In this document: positions 34,617 to 43,507 of the stretch, piece after piece
How the letters are laid out: each line of letters opens with the position of its first letter
How positions within the stretch are numbered: the stretch's first letter is position 1
Assembly (NCBI GenBank): GCA_963824105.1
Contig: CAWGNN010000010.1
Location: 248,001 to 312,000 of the forward strand
Length of the DNA stretch: 64,000 bases
Source: CAWDVB01 sp963824105
GTDB lineage: Bacteria; Actinomycetota; Actinomycetes; Propionibacteriales; Nocardioidaceae
Reading direction: 5' to 3'
The notes under the pieces: model-generated
Seen by the model: only the letters and a program-made list of their open reading frames with translations
Databases searched by the model: none
What the model was told of the DNA's origin: nothing
Translations under genes and position numbers: made by a program

Positions 34617-36281
34617 TCAGGGCAGGGGGACGGACCAGGTCAGGACGCAGCCGCCCGACTCGGGGGAGTCCAGGCTGAGCGAGCCTCCGAGGTTGTCGGC
34701 CCTCTTGCGGAGGTTGGCCAGGCCGCTTTCGGTGCGCGAGGCAGGTAGACCGATCCCGTCGTCCTTCACGACCAAGGTCACCGCCGGCTGAGGCGTGCCC
34801 GTCGCGCTGACCGAGACCTCCACCGTGCTCGCGCGTGCGTGACGGGCGACGTTCGAGAGGGCCTCGATCAGGACGGCGACCAGATGCGGCTGGATGGGCC
34901 CGGGCACCAACGTGTCGATGGGGCCGCTGAAGGTGAGGCGCGGCCGGAGTTTCAAAGCGCTCTGCGCCGCTCCCAGAACGTCGGTGAGCTGGGACTTCAG
35001 CGCCTCCCCCGCATGGGTATTGCTCAGCTCGAAGATCGTGGTCCGGATGTCGCGGATCGTGGCGTCCAGGTCCGCGACCGAGCCCTTGATCCGGTCCGCG
35101 AGCGCAGGGTCCTCGAGCTGGCGGGTCAAGCCCTGCAAGGAGAGCCCGGTGGCGAACAGTCGCTGGATCACCACGTCATGCAGGTCCCGTGCGATCCGGT
35201 CCCGGTCGGCCAGCACCGCCAGTGACTCGCGATCCTCTCGGGCCCTGGCGAGCTGGAGCGCGATGGCTGCCTGTGACGCGAAGCCGCGTAGCGCTGCAAT
35301 TTCCTCGGAGTGGGGTGCAGCTCCGGGCCGCTCGCGTGGGGTGCTCACCAGCAGGGCGCCACTCTGATCGTCGGCAGCCCGGAAAGGCACGACGAGAGCG
35401 GAGGTGATACCAGGCATGCCGGGGATCCGGACTCCCTCGGCGGCGTGAATGGTGGCCCCGTGCTCCACCACGTCGGACCAGACTCCTGTCCGAGGGAGGC
35501 TGCGTCCGATCATCTCCGAGTCTTCTCCGGACACGGCCTCGACGATCAGCTCCCCCGAGGCGTTCTCGAGCACCACGACGGCGACGTCACCGTCGGTCAC
35601 CGCGCGGGCGTGACTGGCCACGAGATCGAACACGTCTTCGGCGACCCGCGCGCCCAGGAGCGTTCGCTGGATCTCCGCTGTGGCTCCCAGCCAGCGGCTG
35701 CGCCGCTCCGAGGACTCGAAGAGCGCGGAGTTCTCAATCGCCACGGCTGCGGCGGCGGCCAACGCGACCACGGCGTGCTCGTCGGTGTCGGTGAAGTGGC
35801 CTCCGCCCCGCTTCTCGGTCAGGTACAGGTTGCCGAAGACGCGATCGCGGACCCGGATGGGGACGCCGAGGAACGAGGTCATCGCCGGGTGTCGTTCCGG
35901 GAAGCCGTGGGAGTTCGGGTGCTCGGAGATCCGGCGCAGCCGAAGAGGTCTCGCGTCGGAAATGAGCTGGCCGAGCACTCCGAGACCTTGCGGGAGGTGC
36001 CCGACCTGCTCGATCTCGCTCTCATCCATTCCGTGGACCACAAACTCAGCGAGTCCGGAGGCGTCGTCGTCAAGGACTCCCAGCGCGCCATACCGTGCGT
36101 CGGCCAGGGCGGCCGCAGCCGAGACGATGCGCTGCAGGGTCGCCGCAAGGTCGAGATCGCCGGCGATCGCGGTCACCGCGTCCAGGAGTCCCCGGAGCCG
36201 GTCCTCGGTGGCGGCGCCCTCCTCCACGCGGTTCACGACGCGTCGAAGCAGGGCGGACAACGACTCCTGAGGTGCGCTCAC
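34617..36281 (-). CDS. devS: DevS-like GAF-domain sensor kinase
   Basis: A 554-residue soluble histidine kinase. Two GAF domains (about residues 40-175 and 200-350), then a HisKA_3 domain with the phospho-accepting His in DRIARDLHDVVIQRLFATGL, and a HATPase domain (IEALSNVARHA, DDGIGLP, GLANLRKRADNLGG). In the first GAF domain His131 (ERHPAMTSFLGVPIRVRD) aligns by eye with the proximal haem ligand of M. tuberculosis DevS (His149), suggesting an oxygen/NO/CO sensor. Divergent from devR with 149 bp between the start codons. Confidence 0.92.
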   Translation of the reverse strand: MSAPQESLSALLRRVVNRVEEGAATEDRLRGLLDAVTAIAGDLDLAATLQRIVSAAAALADARYGALGVLDDDASGLAEFVVHGMDESEIEQVGHLPQGLGVLGQLISDARPLRLRRISEHPNSHGFPERHPAMTSFLGVPIRVRDRVFGNLYLTEKRGGGHFTDTDEHAVVALAAAAAVAIENSALFESSERRSRWLGATAEIQRTLLGARVAEDVFDLVASHARAVTDGDVAVVVLENASGELIVEAVSGEDSEMIGRSLPRTGVWSDVVEHGATIHAAEGVRIPGMPGITSALVVPFRAADDQSGALLVSTPRERPGAAPHSEEIAALRGFASQAAIALQLARAREDRESLAVLADRDRIARDLHDVVIQRLFATGLSLQGLTRQLEDPALADRIKGSVADLDATIRDIRTTIFELSNTHAGEALKSQLTDVLGAAQSALKLRPRLTFSGPIDTLVPGPIQPHLVAVLIEALSNVARHARASTVEVSVSATGTPQPAVTLVVKDDGIGLPASRTESGLANLRKRADNLGGSLSLDSPESGGCVLTWSVPLP

Positions 36282-36430
36282 CGAACGATCCTAGACATCG
36301 CGAGCACGTTCGTGCCCGGGTGCGGCGGGGCCGAGCACGCCGGGTGATCGGCGCGGGCTGGCCCTGAGGGGGTAGCCTGACACGCCGGTTAGACGCCGGT
36401 TTGGCGACGAGCGTGAGGTAGAAAGTCCCC

Positions 36431-37066
36431 ATGGACAAGGTGCGGGTGTATCTCCTGGACGACCACGAGGTGGTCCGTCGCGGTCTGCGTGAGCTGTTCG
36501 AGGCCGAGGGCTTCGTGATCGTCGGCGAGTCGGGGTCGGCCAAAGAGGCCGAGACCCGGATCCCCGCGCTGAAGCCCGATGTGGCGATCCTCGATGGCCG
36601 GCTGCCCGACGGCAGTGGCATCGACGTGTGTCGCGCCATCCGGTCAGTGGATCCCACGATCAAGGGACTCATCCTGACGTCGTACGACGACGACGAGGCG
36701 CTCTTTGCCGCAATCATGGCCGGGGCAGCCGGGTATGTGCTCAAGCAGATCCTCGGTAACGACCTCATCGACGCCGTTCGTCGCGTCGCCGACGGGCAGT
36801 CTCTGCTCGACCCGGCCGTCACCCAGCGCGTCCTTGAGCGGGTTCGCAAGGGCGAGCCGTCGGAGCCGGCCGAGCTGAGGTCCCTCACCCCGCAGGAGCG
36901 CAAGATCCTCGCGTTGGTGGCCGAGGGACTCACGAACCGGCAGATCGGCGAGCGGCTCTTCCTCGCCGAGAAGACGGTCAAGAACTACGTAACGAGCATC
37001 CTCACCAAGCTCGGGTTGGAGCGGCGCACGCAAGCGGCCGTTCTCGCCTCCAAGCTGTTGGGCTGA
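36431..37066 (+). CDS. devR: DevR/DosR-type response regulator
   Basis: A NarL-family regulator of 211 residues. Receiver domain with LLDDHEVVRRGLRELFE, phospho-accepting Asp55 in VAILDGRLPDG and Lys105 in GYVLKQI; C-terminal helix-turn-helix GLTNRQIGERLFLAEKTVKNYV followed by LGLERRTQAAV, nearly the same as mycobacterial DosR. It is the probable partner of the divergent DevS-like kinase and probably controls nearby Hsp20, nitroreductase, CBS and USP genes. Confidence 0.94.
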   Translation: MDKVRVYLLDDHEVVRRGLRELFEAEGFVIVGESGSAKEAETRIPALKPDVAILDGRLPDGSGIDVCRAIRSVDPTIKGLILTSYDDDEALFAAIMAGAAGYVLKQILGNDLIDAVRRVADGQSLLDPAVTQRVLERVRKGEPSEPAELRSLTPQERKILALVAEGLTNRQIGERLFLAEKTVKNYVTSILTKLGLERRTQAAVLASKLLG

Positions 37067-37093
37067 TCGCATCGGTGCTGTACGGCGTCGGTG

Positions 37094-38347
37094 ATGACGT
37101 TCTCGATGGCGCCGGGAGACTCCCGGCTCGATGACGAGCGTCGCTCGGCTCTTCGGCGGATGCGGCTGCTCGCAGCAGCGCTGCTCCTCTTCGCCGCCAT
37201 CGTCTACCTGCTCACCCTCGGCCAGACCGGCTTCTGGGGCTTCGTCAATGCCGGTGCCGAGGCGTCCATGGTGGGAGCCATCGCGGACTGGTTCGCAGTC
37301 ACCGCGATCTTCCGTCACCCGCTCGGAATCCCCATCCCGCACACCGCCCTCATTCCGCGCCGCAAGGAGATGCTCGGGCGCAGCCTCGAAGGCTTCGTCA
37401 CGGAGAACTTCCTCCACGAGGACGTCGTCCGCGAGCGGGTGGTCGACAGCGGATTGTCCCGACGTGTCGGGGGGTGGCTGGCCGACGAGGAGCATGCCCG
37501 TCGGGTCGTACTGGAGATCGGCTCGCTGGTCCGCGCCGGGCTGGGGCGGATCAGCGACGAAGACATCGCGGCGATCGTCCGTGAGGCGATCGTGCCGCGC
37601 CTCGCCGAGGAGCCGCTCGCCCCGGCGGTGGGCAGGTTCCTCGCCGAGGTCGTGGCCGACGGCGCCCATCGGGGGGTCGTCGACCTGGTGCTCGTGGAAG
37701 CTCACCGGTGGCTGGAGGAGAACGAGCGCACCTTCCTCGACGTGCTCGGGCAACGCGCTCCGTGGTGGGCTCCCGGACCGGTCAGCGATGCGTTGTCTCG
37801 GCGGGCGCGTCGCGAACTGCTCGCCTGGATCGAGGAGATCCACGCCGACTTCGGCTCCCCGGTCCGGGTCGCCCTGGACGATCTGCTCGGGGCCCTTGCC
37901 GAGGCCCTGCTGCACGACCCCGAGACCCAGCAGCGGGCCGAAGCGTTCAAACAGCGAGTGCTGGCTCACCCACAGGTGGTCGACACATCCATCGCGCTCT
38001 GGCGGGCCTTTCGGACCGTCCTCATCGAGAACCTCTCCGAGGGGATGCTCGTCGACCGGCTCGTGGCCGAGCTCCGCTCCTTCGCCGAGCAGCTGACCCA
38101 GGACGAGGCCCTGCAAGCCCAGCTGGACACCCAGGCGTCAGATCTCGCCGTCTTCGCCATCGGCCGGTACGGCAGCGAGATCACCGCGGTGATCACTCAG
38201 ACGATCAACCGGTGGGACGGCCGCGAGGCGGCCCGCCGGATCGAGCTGCACGTCGGCAAGGACCTGCAGTTCATCCGGATCAACGGGACCATTGTCGGCG
38301 GCCTGGTCGGAGTCGTGATCCACACCGTCTCGGTGCTAGTCGCCTGA
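37094..38347 (+). CDS. DUF445-family membrane protein
   Basis: About 417 residues with an N-terminal helix (MRLLAAALLLFAAIVYLLTLGQ), the conserved GFVNAGAEASMVGAIADWFAVTA with the HPLGIPIPHTALIPRRK motif, and a C-terminal helix (INGTIVGGLVGVVIHTVSVL). This is the DUF445 pattern, a YjiN-like family of unknown role. ATG 37094 chosen; GTG 37091 and ATG 37106 are possible. It follows devR after 27 bp and could share its transcript. Confidence 0.88.
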   Translation: MTFSMAPGDSRLDDERRSALRRMRLLAAALLLFAAIVYLLTLGQTGFWGFVNAGAEASMVGAIADWFAVTAIFRHPLGIPIPHTALIPRRKEMLGRSLEGFVTENFLHEDVVRERVVDSGLSRRVGGWLADEEHARRVVLEIGSLVRAGLGRISDEDIAAIVREAIVPRLAEEPLAPAVGRFLAEVVADGAHRGVVDLVLVEAHRWLEENERTFLDVLGQRAPWWAPGPVSDALSRRARRELLAWIEEIHADFGSPVRVALDDLLGALAEALLHDPETQQRAEAFKQRVLAHPQVVDTSIALWRAFRTVLIENLSEGMLVDRLVAELRSFAEQLTQDEALQAQLDTQASDLAVFAIGRYGSEITAVITQTINRWDGREAARRIELHVGKDLQFIRINGTIVGGLVGVVIHTVSVLVA

Positions 38348-38373
38348 GCGGGGCTGGTGGGCACGATCCGCGC

Positions 38374-38379
38374 GATAAT
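38374..38379 (+). promoter_or_regulatory. -10 element of a leaderless S4-protein gene
   Basis: GATAAT ends 6 nt before the GTG at 38386, so transcription would start at or next to the start codon and no ribosome-binding site is needed. Confidence 0.45.
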
Positions 38380-38385
38380 CGCCCG

Positions 38386-38610
38386 GTGAAGCCACGTCCG
38401 GTCGCGATCCGCGACGACTCCATCCGGCTCGGTCAGTTCCTGAAGTTGGCCGACCTCATCGACACCGGTGCCGATGCCAAGCCTCTCCTCGCGTCCGAGG
38501 AGGTGCGTGTCAACGGCGCGGTCGAGACCCGCCGCGGGCGTCAGCTGGTCGTCGGCGACGTGGTCGCGGTGGGCGGCTCGCACGCAGTGGTCGAGCGCAT
38601 CGACCCCTAG
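38386..38610 (+). CDS. S4-domain RNA-binding protein (YbcJ-like)
   Basis: A 74-residue protein consisting of an S4 domain: RDDSIRLGQFLKLADLI, then LASEEVRVNGAVETRRGRQL and VVGDVVAVGG. It begins at GTG 38386 with no ribosome-binding site but a well placed -10 element. Likely binds ribosomal or other structured RNA. Confidence 0.88.
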   Translation: MKPRPVAIRDDSIRLGQFLKLADLIDTGADAKPLLASEEVRVNGAVETRRGRQLVVGDVVAVGGSHAVVERIDP

Positions 38611-38653
38611 AACCCAAGGTCGCCTGGGGGCTGGTTCAGCTCGCCCGTGGCGC

Positions 38654-39022
38654 CTAGCGGACGTCGACCAGGTCGACGACGAAGATCAGCGTCTCGCCGG
38701 GCTTGATCACGCCGCCCGCGCCACGGTCGCCGTACCCCAGGTGGGGTGGGATGACCAGCTGGCGGCGGCCGCCGACCTTCATGCCCTGGACGCCCTGGTC
38801 CCAGCCGGCGATGACCTGGCCGACTCCCAGCCGGAAGTTGAGCGGCTCGCCGCGGTTGTACGACGCGTCGAACTCCTCGCCGGTGGAGTGCGCGACGCCG
38901 ACGTAGTGGACCGAGACGGTCTGCCCGGGTCCGGCTTCGGCGCCCTCGCCCTCAGCGAGATCGGTGATGAGCAGGTCCTCGGGGACGGGGAAGTCGGGGA
39001 AGTCGATCTCGGGCTTCTCCAT
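38654..39022 (-). CDS. FKBP-type peptidyl-prolyl isomerase
   Basis: A 122-residue single-domain FKBP. Conserved parts: VSVHYVGVAHSTGEEFDASYNRGEPLNF, VIAGWDQGVQGMKVGGRRQL and IPPHLGYGDRGAGGVIKPGE. No signal peptide, cytoplasmic. It lies 10 bp after the CBS-domain gene and is probably cotranscribed with it. Confidence 0.95.
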   Translation of the reverse strand: MEKPEIDFPDFPVPEDLLITDLAEGEGAEAGPGQTVSVHYVGVAHSTGEEFDASYNRGEPLNFRLGVGQVIAGWDQGVQGMKVGGRRQLVIPPHLGYGDRGAGGVIKPGETLIFVVDLVDVR

Positions 39023-39032
39023 TGCTTGCCTT

Positions 39033-39470
39033 TCAGGTCTGGGAGGAAGACACGTAGTGCTCCAGCTCGTTGCGCTCGAACTCGAGCTCGCCGATGCGGT
39101 TCTTGACGATATCGCCGATGCTGACGACGGCGATCAGCGCACCCTCATCGATGACAGGGACGTGCCGGATCCGATGCGTGGTCATGGTTCGCATCAGGGA
39201 CGAGACCGACTCCTGGAGCTCGCAGGTGAAGACCGGGGTGGTCATCAGGTCCGCGACGCTAACCTCCGCGATCGAGCCATCCTTGTGGAGGTGGCGGACG
39301 ATGTCTCGCTCGGAGACGATGCCGACGATGTCGGTGCCGTCGTTGGAGACCACGAGAGCGCCTACGTTGTTCTCGACCAAAGCCGAGAGGAGCTCGCTGC
39401 CGCGGGCGGTCGGTTGAATGGTGAGAACCCCATTGATGGCCTTACCGGCGATCACGTCTTTGACCTTCAT
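39033..39470 (-). CDS. CBS-pair domain protein
   Basis: A 145-residue protein made of two CBS motifs: LVENNVGALVVSNDGTDIVG with VSERDIVRHL, and MTTHRIRHVPVIDEGALIAV with VSIGDIVKNRI. Similar proteins bind adenine nucleotides or NAD. Upstream of the FKBP gene in a likely two-gene operon. Confidence 0.93.
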   Translation of the reverse strand: MKVKDVIAGKAINGVLTIQPTARGSELLSALVENNVGALVVSNDGTDIVGIVSERDIVRHLHKDGSIAEVSVADLMTTPVFTCELQESVSSLMRTMTTHRIRHVPVIDEGALIAVVSIGDIVKNRIGELEFERNELEHYVSSSQT

Positions 39471-39554
39471 CTGGATCGACCTCCTCGTCGTCCGGGGGAT
39501 CGAATCAGGCTAGACGACCGGCGGGCTGGAGGGTAGTGACCGCTCCGCGTGCAA

Positions 39555-40418
39555 CTACTCGGGTGATGGGGGTGTCCGTCGGCGGGAGTCCAGGTCGTAG
39601 ACGGAACCGCCCACGCGCTCATCGGTCGAGGCCGATCCCAGGAAGCCCAGCGCCTGCTCGTGGAGCCGACCGTTGCTGGCCAGCGCGTTGCCGCCGTGCG
39701 GTCCGGGCGTCCCGTCCAGCGAGGTGAAGGTCCCGCCCGCCTCCCGGACGATGATGTCCAGGGCTGCCATGTCGTAGAGCGCGAGCTCGGGTTCGCTGGC
39801 CAGGTCCACCGCGCCCTCGGCCACGAGCATGTAGGACCAGAAGTCGCCATAGGCACGGGTACGCCAGCAGCGCCGTGAGAGATCGAGGAAGTCCTGGAGC
39901 CGCCCCTTGTCCTCCCAGTGGCTCAGGGAGGAGTACGACAAGGAGGCGTTGTCGAGGCGCGACACGTCGGAGACCCGGCAGGCAGTGGCCTTGATCAACG
40001 ATCGACCGGTCCACGCCCCACCGCCTTCGGACGCCCACCAGCGACGCCCCAGCTGCGGCGCCGACACCACCCCGGCGACGACCTCTCCGTCGACCTCGAG
40101 ACCGATCAGGGTCGCCCAGACCGGGACGCCCCGGACGAAGTTCTTGGTGCCGTCGATCGGGTCGATGATCCAGCGACGGCTACTACTGCTGCCGGTGGTG
40201 CCGCCCTCCTCACCGATCACGGAGTCGCGTGGCCGCGCCCTGGCCAGGGTGCGGCGAATGGCTTCCTCCACGGCGATGTCGGCGTCGGTGACCGGTGTCA
40301 GGTCGGGCTTGGCGGTGACGTGCAGGTCTTGGGCGCGGAACCGGTTCTCGGTCAACGAGTCCGCGTCGTCGGCCAGGATCATTGCCAGGCGCAGGTCGTC
40401 GGTGTGGTTGGCTCCCAT
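39555..40418 (-). CDS. hisN: Histidinol-phosphatase, inositol-monophosphatase family
   Basis: Mg2+-dependent phosphatase of 287 residues. Metal-binding motifs: SVIGEEGG, IIDPIDGTKNFVRG (the DPIDGT motif) and the C-terminal ELALYDMAALDIIVREAGG. The KNFVRGVPVWATLI segment fits the HisN type used in actinobacterial histidine biosynthesis. ATG 40418 chosen; the longer reading adds a stretch overlapping rsgA. Follows rsgA after 10 bp in the aroA-rsgA-hisN operon. Confidence 0.92.
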   Translation of the reverse strand: MGANHTDDLRLAMILADDADSLTENRFRAQDLHVTAKPDLTPVTDADIAVEEAIRRTLARARPRDSVIGEEGGTTGSSSSRRWIIDPIDGTKNFVRGVPVWATLIGLEVDGEVVAGVVSAPQLGRRWWASEGGGAWTGRSLIKATACRVSDVSRLDNASLSYSSLSHWEDKGRLQDFLDLSRRCWRTRAYGDFWSYMLVAEGAVDLASEPELALYDMAALDIIVREAGGTFTSLDGTPGPHGGNALASNGRLHEQALGFLGSASTDERVGGSVYDLDSRRRTPPSPE

Positions 40419-40428
40419 GGAGCACAGG

Positions 40429-41400
40429 CTATGCCCAGGGTGCGGTGCGAGCGGCCAAGAGGCGACGGTACGACTGAACACGCGCTGGGTCCGCTTCCTG
40501 GTCGAGGGCGCACTCGGGCTCGTCCGCGCTGTGGGTGCAGCCCCGGGGGCACGACTCGGTACAGGCCTCCAGATCCGGGAAGGCGGCCATCAGCCGGTCC
40601 GGGTCCACGTGGGCAAGTCCGAACGACCGGATCCCCGGGGTGTCGATGATCCACCCGTCCTCCAGCGCCAGCATCACCGCGGAGGTGGAGGTGTGTCGGC
40701 CGCGCCCGGTGACCGCGTTCACCGCTCCGATCTCCCGTCGGGCGTTCGGCACCAAGGCATTGACGAGGGTCGACTTGCCCACCCCGCTGTGCCCGATCAG
40801 GACGCTGGTGTGCCCACTGAGCCGGGCGCGCAGCTCGGACGGTTCGGCGTCCTTGCGCGTTGAGACCGAGTCGACGCCCAGCGGCCGGTAGACGCCGAGC
40901 AGCTCGTCGGGTGAGGCGAGGTCGGTCTTCGTCAGGCACAGGATCGGGGTCAGGCCGGCGTCGTACGCCGCCACCAGCGCACGGTCGATGAGCCCGACGC
41001 GAGGCTCGGGATCGGCCAGAGCGGTCACAATCACGAGTTGGTCGGCGTTGGCGACGATAACCCGCTCGACCGGATCGTCGTCGTCGGCCGTGCGACGCAG
41101 CGCCGTTCGCCTTTCAGCGACCTCGACGATGCGCGCCAGGGTGTCCTTGCGGCCGGAGACGTCGGCGACCAACCTGACCTGGTCTCCCACGACGACAGCC
41201 TTGCGGCCGAGCGATCGCGACTTCATCGCCGTCACTGTCCGGTCCGCCACCGCGCAGGTGAATCGGCCGCGGTCGATCGTCACGACCAGCGCATCGACCG
41301 CGTCGTCGTAGGTCGGACGGTCCTTGGTGCGAGGCCGGGTGTGGCGCCTGGGGCGGTCGAAAGACTCGGGATCGACGTGTTCGTACTGCCGACGCGACAT
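40429..41400 (-). CDS. rsgA: Ribosome-assembly GTPase RsgA
   Basis: Circularly permuted GTPase that acts on the 30S subunit; 323 residues. Order of motifs: OB-fold N-terminus, LTKTD (G4), then GHSGVGKSTLVNAL (G1) and DTPGIRSFG (G3), and a C-terminal zinc site with cysteines in CTESCPRGCTHSADEPEC. Its ATG follows the aroA stop directly (TGAATG). The aroA-rsgA pairing is also found in mycobacteria (Rv3227-Rv3228). Confidence 0.95.
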   Translation of the reverse strand: MSRRQYEHVDPESFDRPRRHTRPRTKDRPTYDDAVDALVVTIDRGRFTCAVADRTVTAMKSRSLGRKAVVVGDQVRLVADVSGRKDTLARIVEVAERRTALRRTADDDDPVERVIVANADQLVIVTALADPEPRVGLIDRALVAAYDAGLTPILCLTKTDLASPDELLGVYRPLGVDSVSTRKDAEPSELRARLSGHTSVLIGHSGVGKSTLVNALVPNARREIGAVNAVTGRGRHTSTSAVMLALEDGWIIDTPGIRSFGLAHVDPDRLMAAFPDLEACTESCPRGCTHSADEPECALDQEADPARVQSYRRLLAARTAPWA

Positions 41401-42693
41401 TCAGGCCCCAGCTCCCTCGACCATGCCCGACCAGGCATCGGGGAAGCCGGGGAAGGTCTTTGCGGTGGTCGCGACATTCTCGATCTGGACCCCCGCCACC
41501 ACCAGGCCGATGACCGCAGCGGCATGCGCCATCCGGTGGTCCTCGTAGGTGTGGAAGACACCACCGGCCAGCTGCGCCGGCCGGATCTCGAGCCCGTCCT
41601 CGGTCTGCCGGACGTCCCCACCGACAGCGGTGAGCTCGTCGGCAAGTGCTTGTAGGCGGTCGGTCTCGTGGCCGCGGATGTGAGCCACTCCGCGCAGCCG
41701 GCTGGGCGACTCGGCGAGCGCGCAGAGAGCCGCCACGACCGGTGTCAGCTCGCCGACATCGTGAAGGTCGATGTCCAGGCCGGTGAGGCGGCGCGGGCCT
41801 CGGACGGTGAGGCCCCCGGGTCCACGCCTCACGTCGCACCCCATGAGAGCCAGGATCTCGGCCATCCTGTCGCCCGCCTGGGTGGTCGACTCGGGCCAGC
41901 GGGCCACCTCGACCTGGCCGCCACTGACGGCGGCCGCGGCCAGGAACGGCGCGGCGTTGGAGAGGTCCGGCTCGATCTGGACGTCGAGGGCGGCAATACG
42001 CCCTGGAGCCACGATCCAGCGGTTCGGCTCGGAGTCGTCGACCTCGATCGCGCGGCGCCGCAACTCGTGCACTGTCATCTCGATGTGCGGTAGCGAGGGG
42101 ACTGGTTTGCCGACGTGCAGGACGTCGACGCCCTTGTCGTACCGGGCCCCCGCCAACAGCAGTGCCGAGATGAACTGACTCGACGAGGAGGCGTCGAGCT
42201 CGACCTGACCGCCGCGGAGACCACCTTCGCCAACCACCGTGAACGGCAAGGCGCCCCTGTCGTCGTCCTGCACGATCGCGCCCAGGGAGCGCAGGGCATC
42301 GATCATGCGAAGCATCGGTCGGTGTCTGGCGCGTGCGTCCCCATCGAAGGTGACCGTCCCCTCGGCAAGCGCGGCGACCGGCGGCACGAACCGCATCACA
42401 GTGCCGGCGAGGCCGCAGTCGACCTGCGCCGGGCCACGGAGCGGTTGTGGCTCGACCCTCCAGTTGCTTCCGTCGGTTGTCATCTGGGTGCCCATCGCGG
42501 CCAGCGCCGACGCCATCAACTCGGTGTCTCGTGACCGCAGCGCCGCGTGGACGGTGGAATCGCCGTCCGCAAGCGCCGCAAGCACCAGGGCACGGTTGGT
42601 GAGGGACTTCGAACCGGGGACCTCCACCCGAGCGTGCACCGGCCCGGCCGCGTGCGGCGCTGGCCAGGGGTCGGGGTAGAGGGCGTCAGTCAT
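41401..42693 (-). CDS. aroA: 5-enolpyruvylshikimate-3-phosphate synthase
   Basis: Sixth step of the shikimate pathway; 430 residues. PGSKSLTNRALV carries the substrate-binding Lys near the N-terminus, then CGLAGTVMRF (PEP-binding loop), DASSSSQFISALLLAGA and late HETDRLQALADELTAVGG with YEDHRMAHAAAV. First gene of aroA-rsgA-hisN. Confidence 0.97.
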   Translation of the reverse strand: MTDALYPDPWPAPHAAGPVHARVEVPGSKSLTNRALVLAALADGDSTVHAALRSRDTELMASALAAMGTQMTTDGSNWRVEPQPLRGPAQVDCGLAGTVMRFVPPVAALAEGTVTFDGDARARHRPMLRMIDALRSLGAIVQDDDRGALPFTVVGEGGLRGGQVELDASSSSQFISALLLAGARYDKGVDVLHVGKPVPSLPHIEMTVHELRRRAIEVDDSEPNRWIVAPGRIAALDVQIEPDLSNAAPFLAAAAVSGGQVEVARWPESTTQAGDRMAEILALMGCDVRRGPGGLTVRGPRRLTGLDIDLHDVGELTPVVAALCALAESPSRLRGVAHIRGHETDRLQALADELTAVGGDVRQTEDGLEIRPAQLAGGVFHTYEDHRMAHAAAVIGLVVAGVQIENVATTAKTFPGFPDAWSGMVEGAGA

Positions 42694-42761
42694 CGCGGTC
42701 AGCCTAGTCAGCCGGGCCGCCGGGCACTCTGGTCAGGCAGCCAGTTCCCTGGGTGAGGTGG

Positions 42762-43507
42762 CTACTTGTCGTGGCCCTTCGCGAGGCCCTGGTCGTGAGG
42801 GTCTTTCGCGCTTGAGGTGCCGAGCGTCACCGTGACCGCATTGTCGGCTGTGTGCACGTCAGTGATCTTGAGCGGGGTGACCTGGAGAGTCACCGGAGCC
42901 GGGGCGTGGTGCTTGCTGTAGCGGAACGTGAACAGGACCGAGTCGCTGCCGTGAACGGCGGTGAGATCGCAGCGCACGTGGGTGCGGTCGATCCTGGTGC
43001 AACCGGCCGGCACCTTGGAGAGGTGCGCCCACCTGCTCGTCACGGTGTACTCGACGGCCACGTTGGCCGTGGGCAGGCCGGTCACGCTGGCCCGCACATG
43101 CTGTGCGTCCACGACGCTCGCAGTCAGGGTCAGGTCAGGACCGGACGATCCGCCGGTGGCGCCGCCCGAGGTGCCTGTTCCGGAAGTACCACCTTTGGTT
43201 CCGCCGGTGGTTGTGCCGGTGGTGCTGCCAGATGTCCCTGTTCCGGAGGTTCCGCCGGTGGTGCTGCCGGGAGTACCACCCTTGGTTCCGCCGGTGGTGC
43301 TGCCGGAGGTGCCTGTTCCGGTGGTTCCACCCTTGGTTCCGCCGGACGTGGTGCCGGTGGTGCTGCCGGAGGTTCCGCCCTTGGTTCCGCCGGACGTGGT
43401 GCCGGTGGTTCCGCTCTTGGTTCCGCCGGACGTGGTGCCGGTGGTGCTGCCGGAGGTTCCGCTCTTGGTTCCGCCGGACGTGGTGCCGGTGGTGCTGCCG
43501 GAGGTCC
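42762..43507 (-). pseudogene. Displaced C-terminal part of the sigma-factor fusion
   Basis: In the frame that a missing base near 43505 would restore, the Gly/Thr/Ser repeat (GTKGGTSGTGTSGG near 43200) continues without a stop into a beta-rich domain: LTASVVDAQHVRASVTGLPT, VAVEYTVTSRWAHLSKVPAG, with two cysteines (GCTRIDRTHVRCDL), ending at 42762. It has no start codon before 43112, consistent with it being the 3' part of the upstream gene. The domain looks like an extracellular Ig-like sandwich; family not identified. Confidence 0.7.

Noticed and set aside
43130..43500. Pro/Ala/Arg repeat as a genuine C-terminal domain
   Set aside because: It appears only after the missing base; the alternative frame matches the upstream Gly/Thr repeat and leads into a plausible domain.
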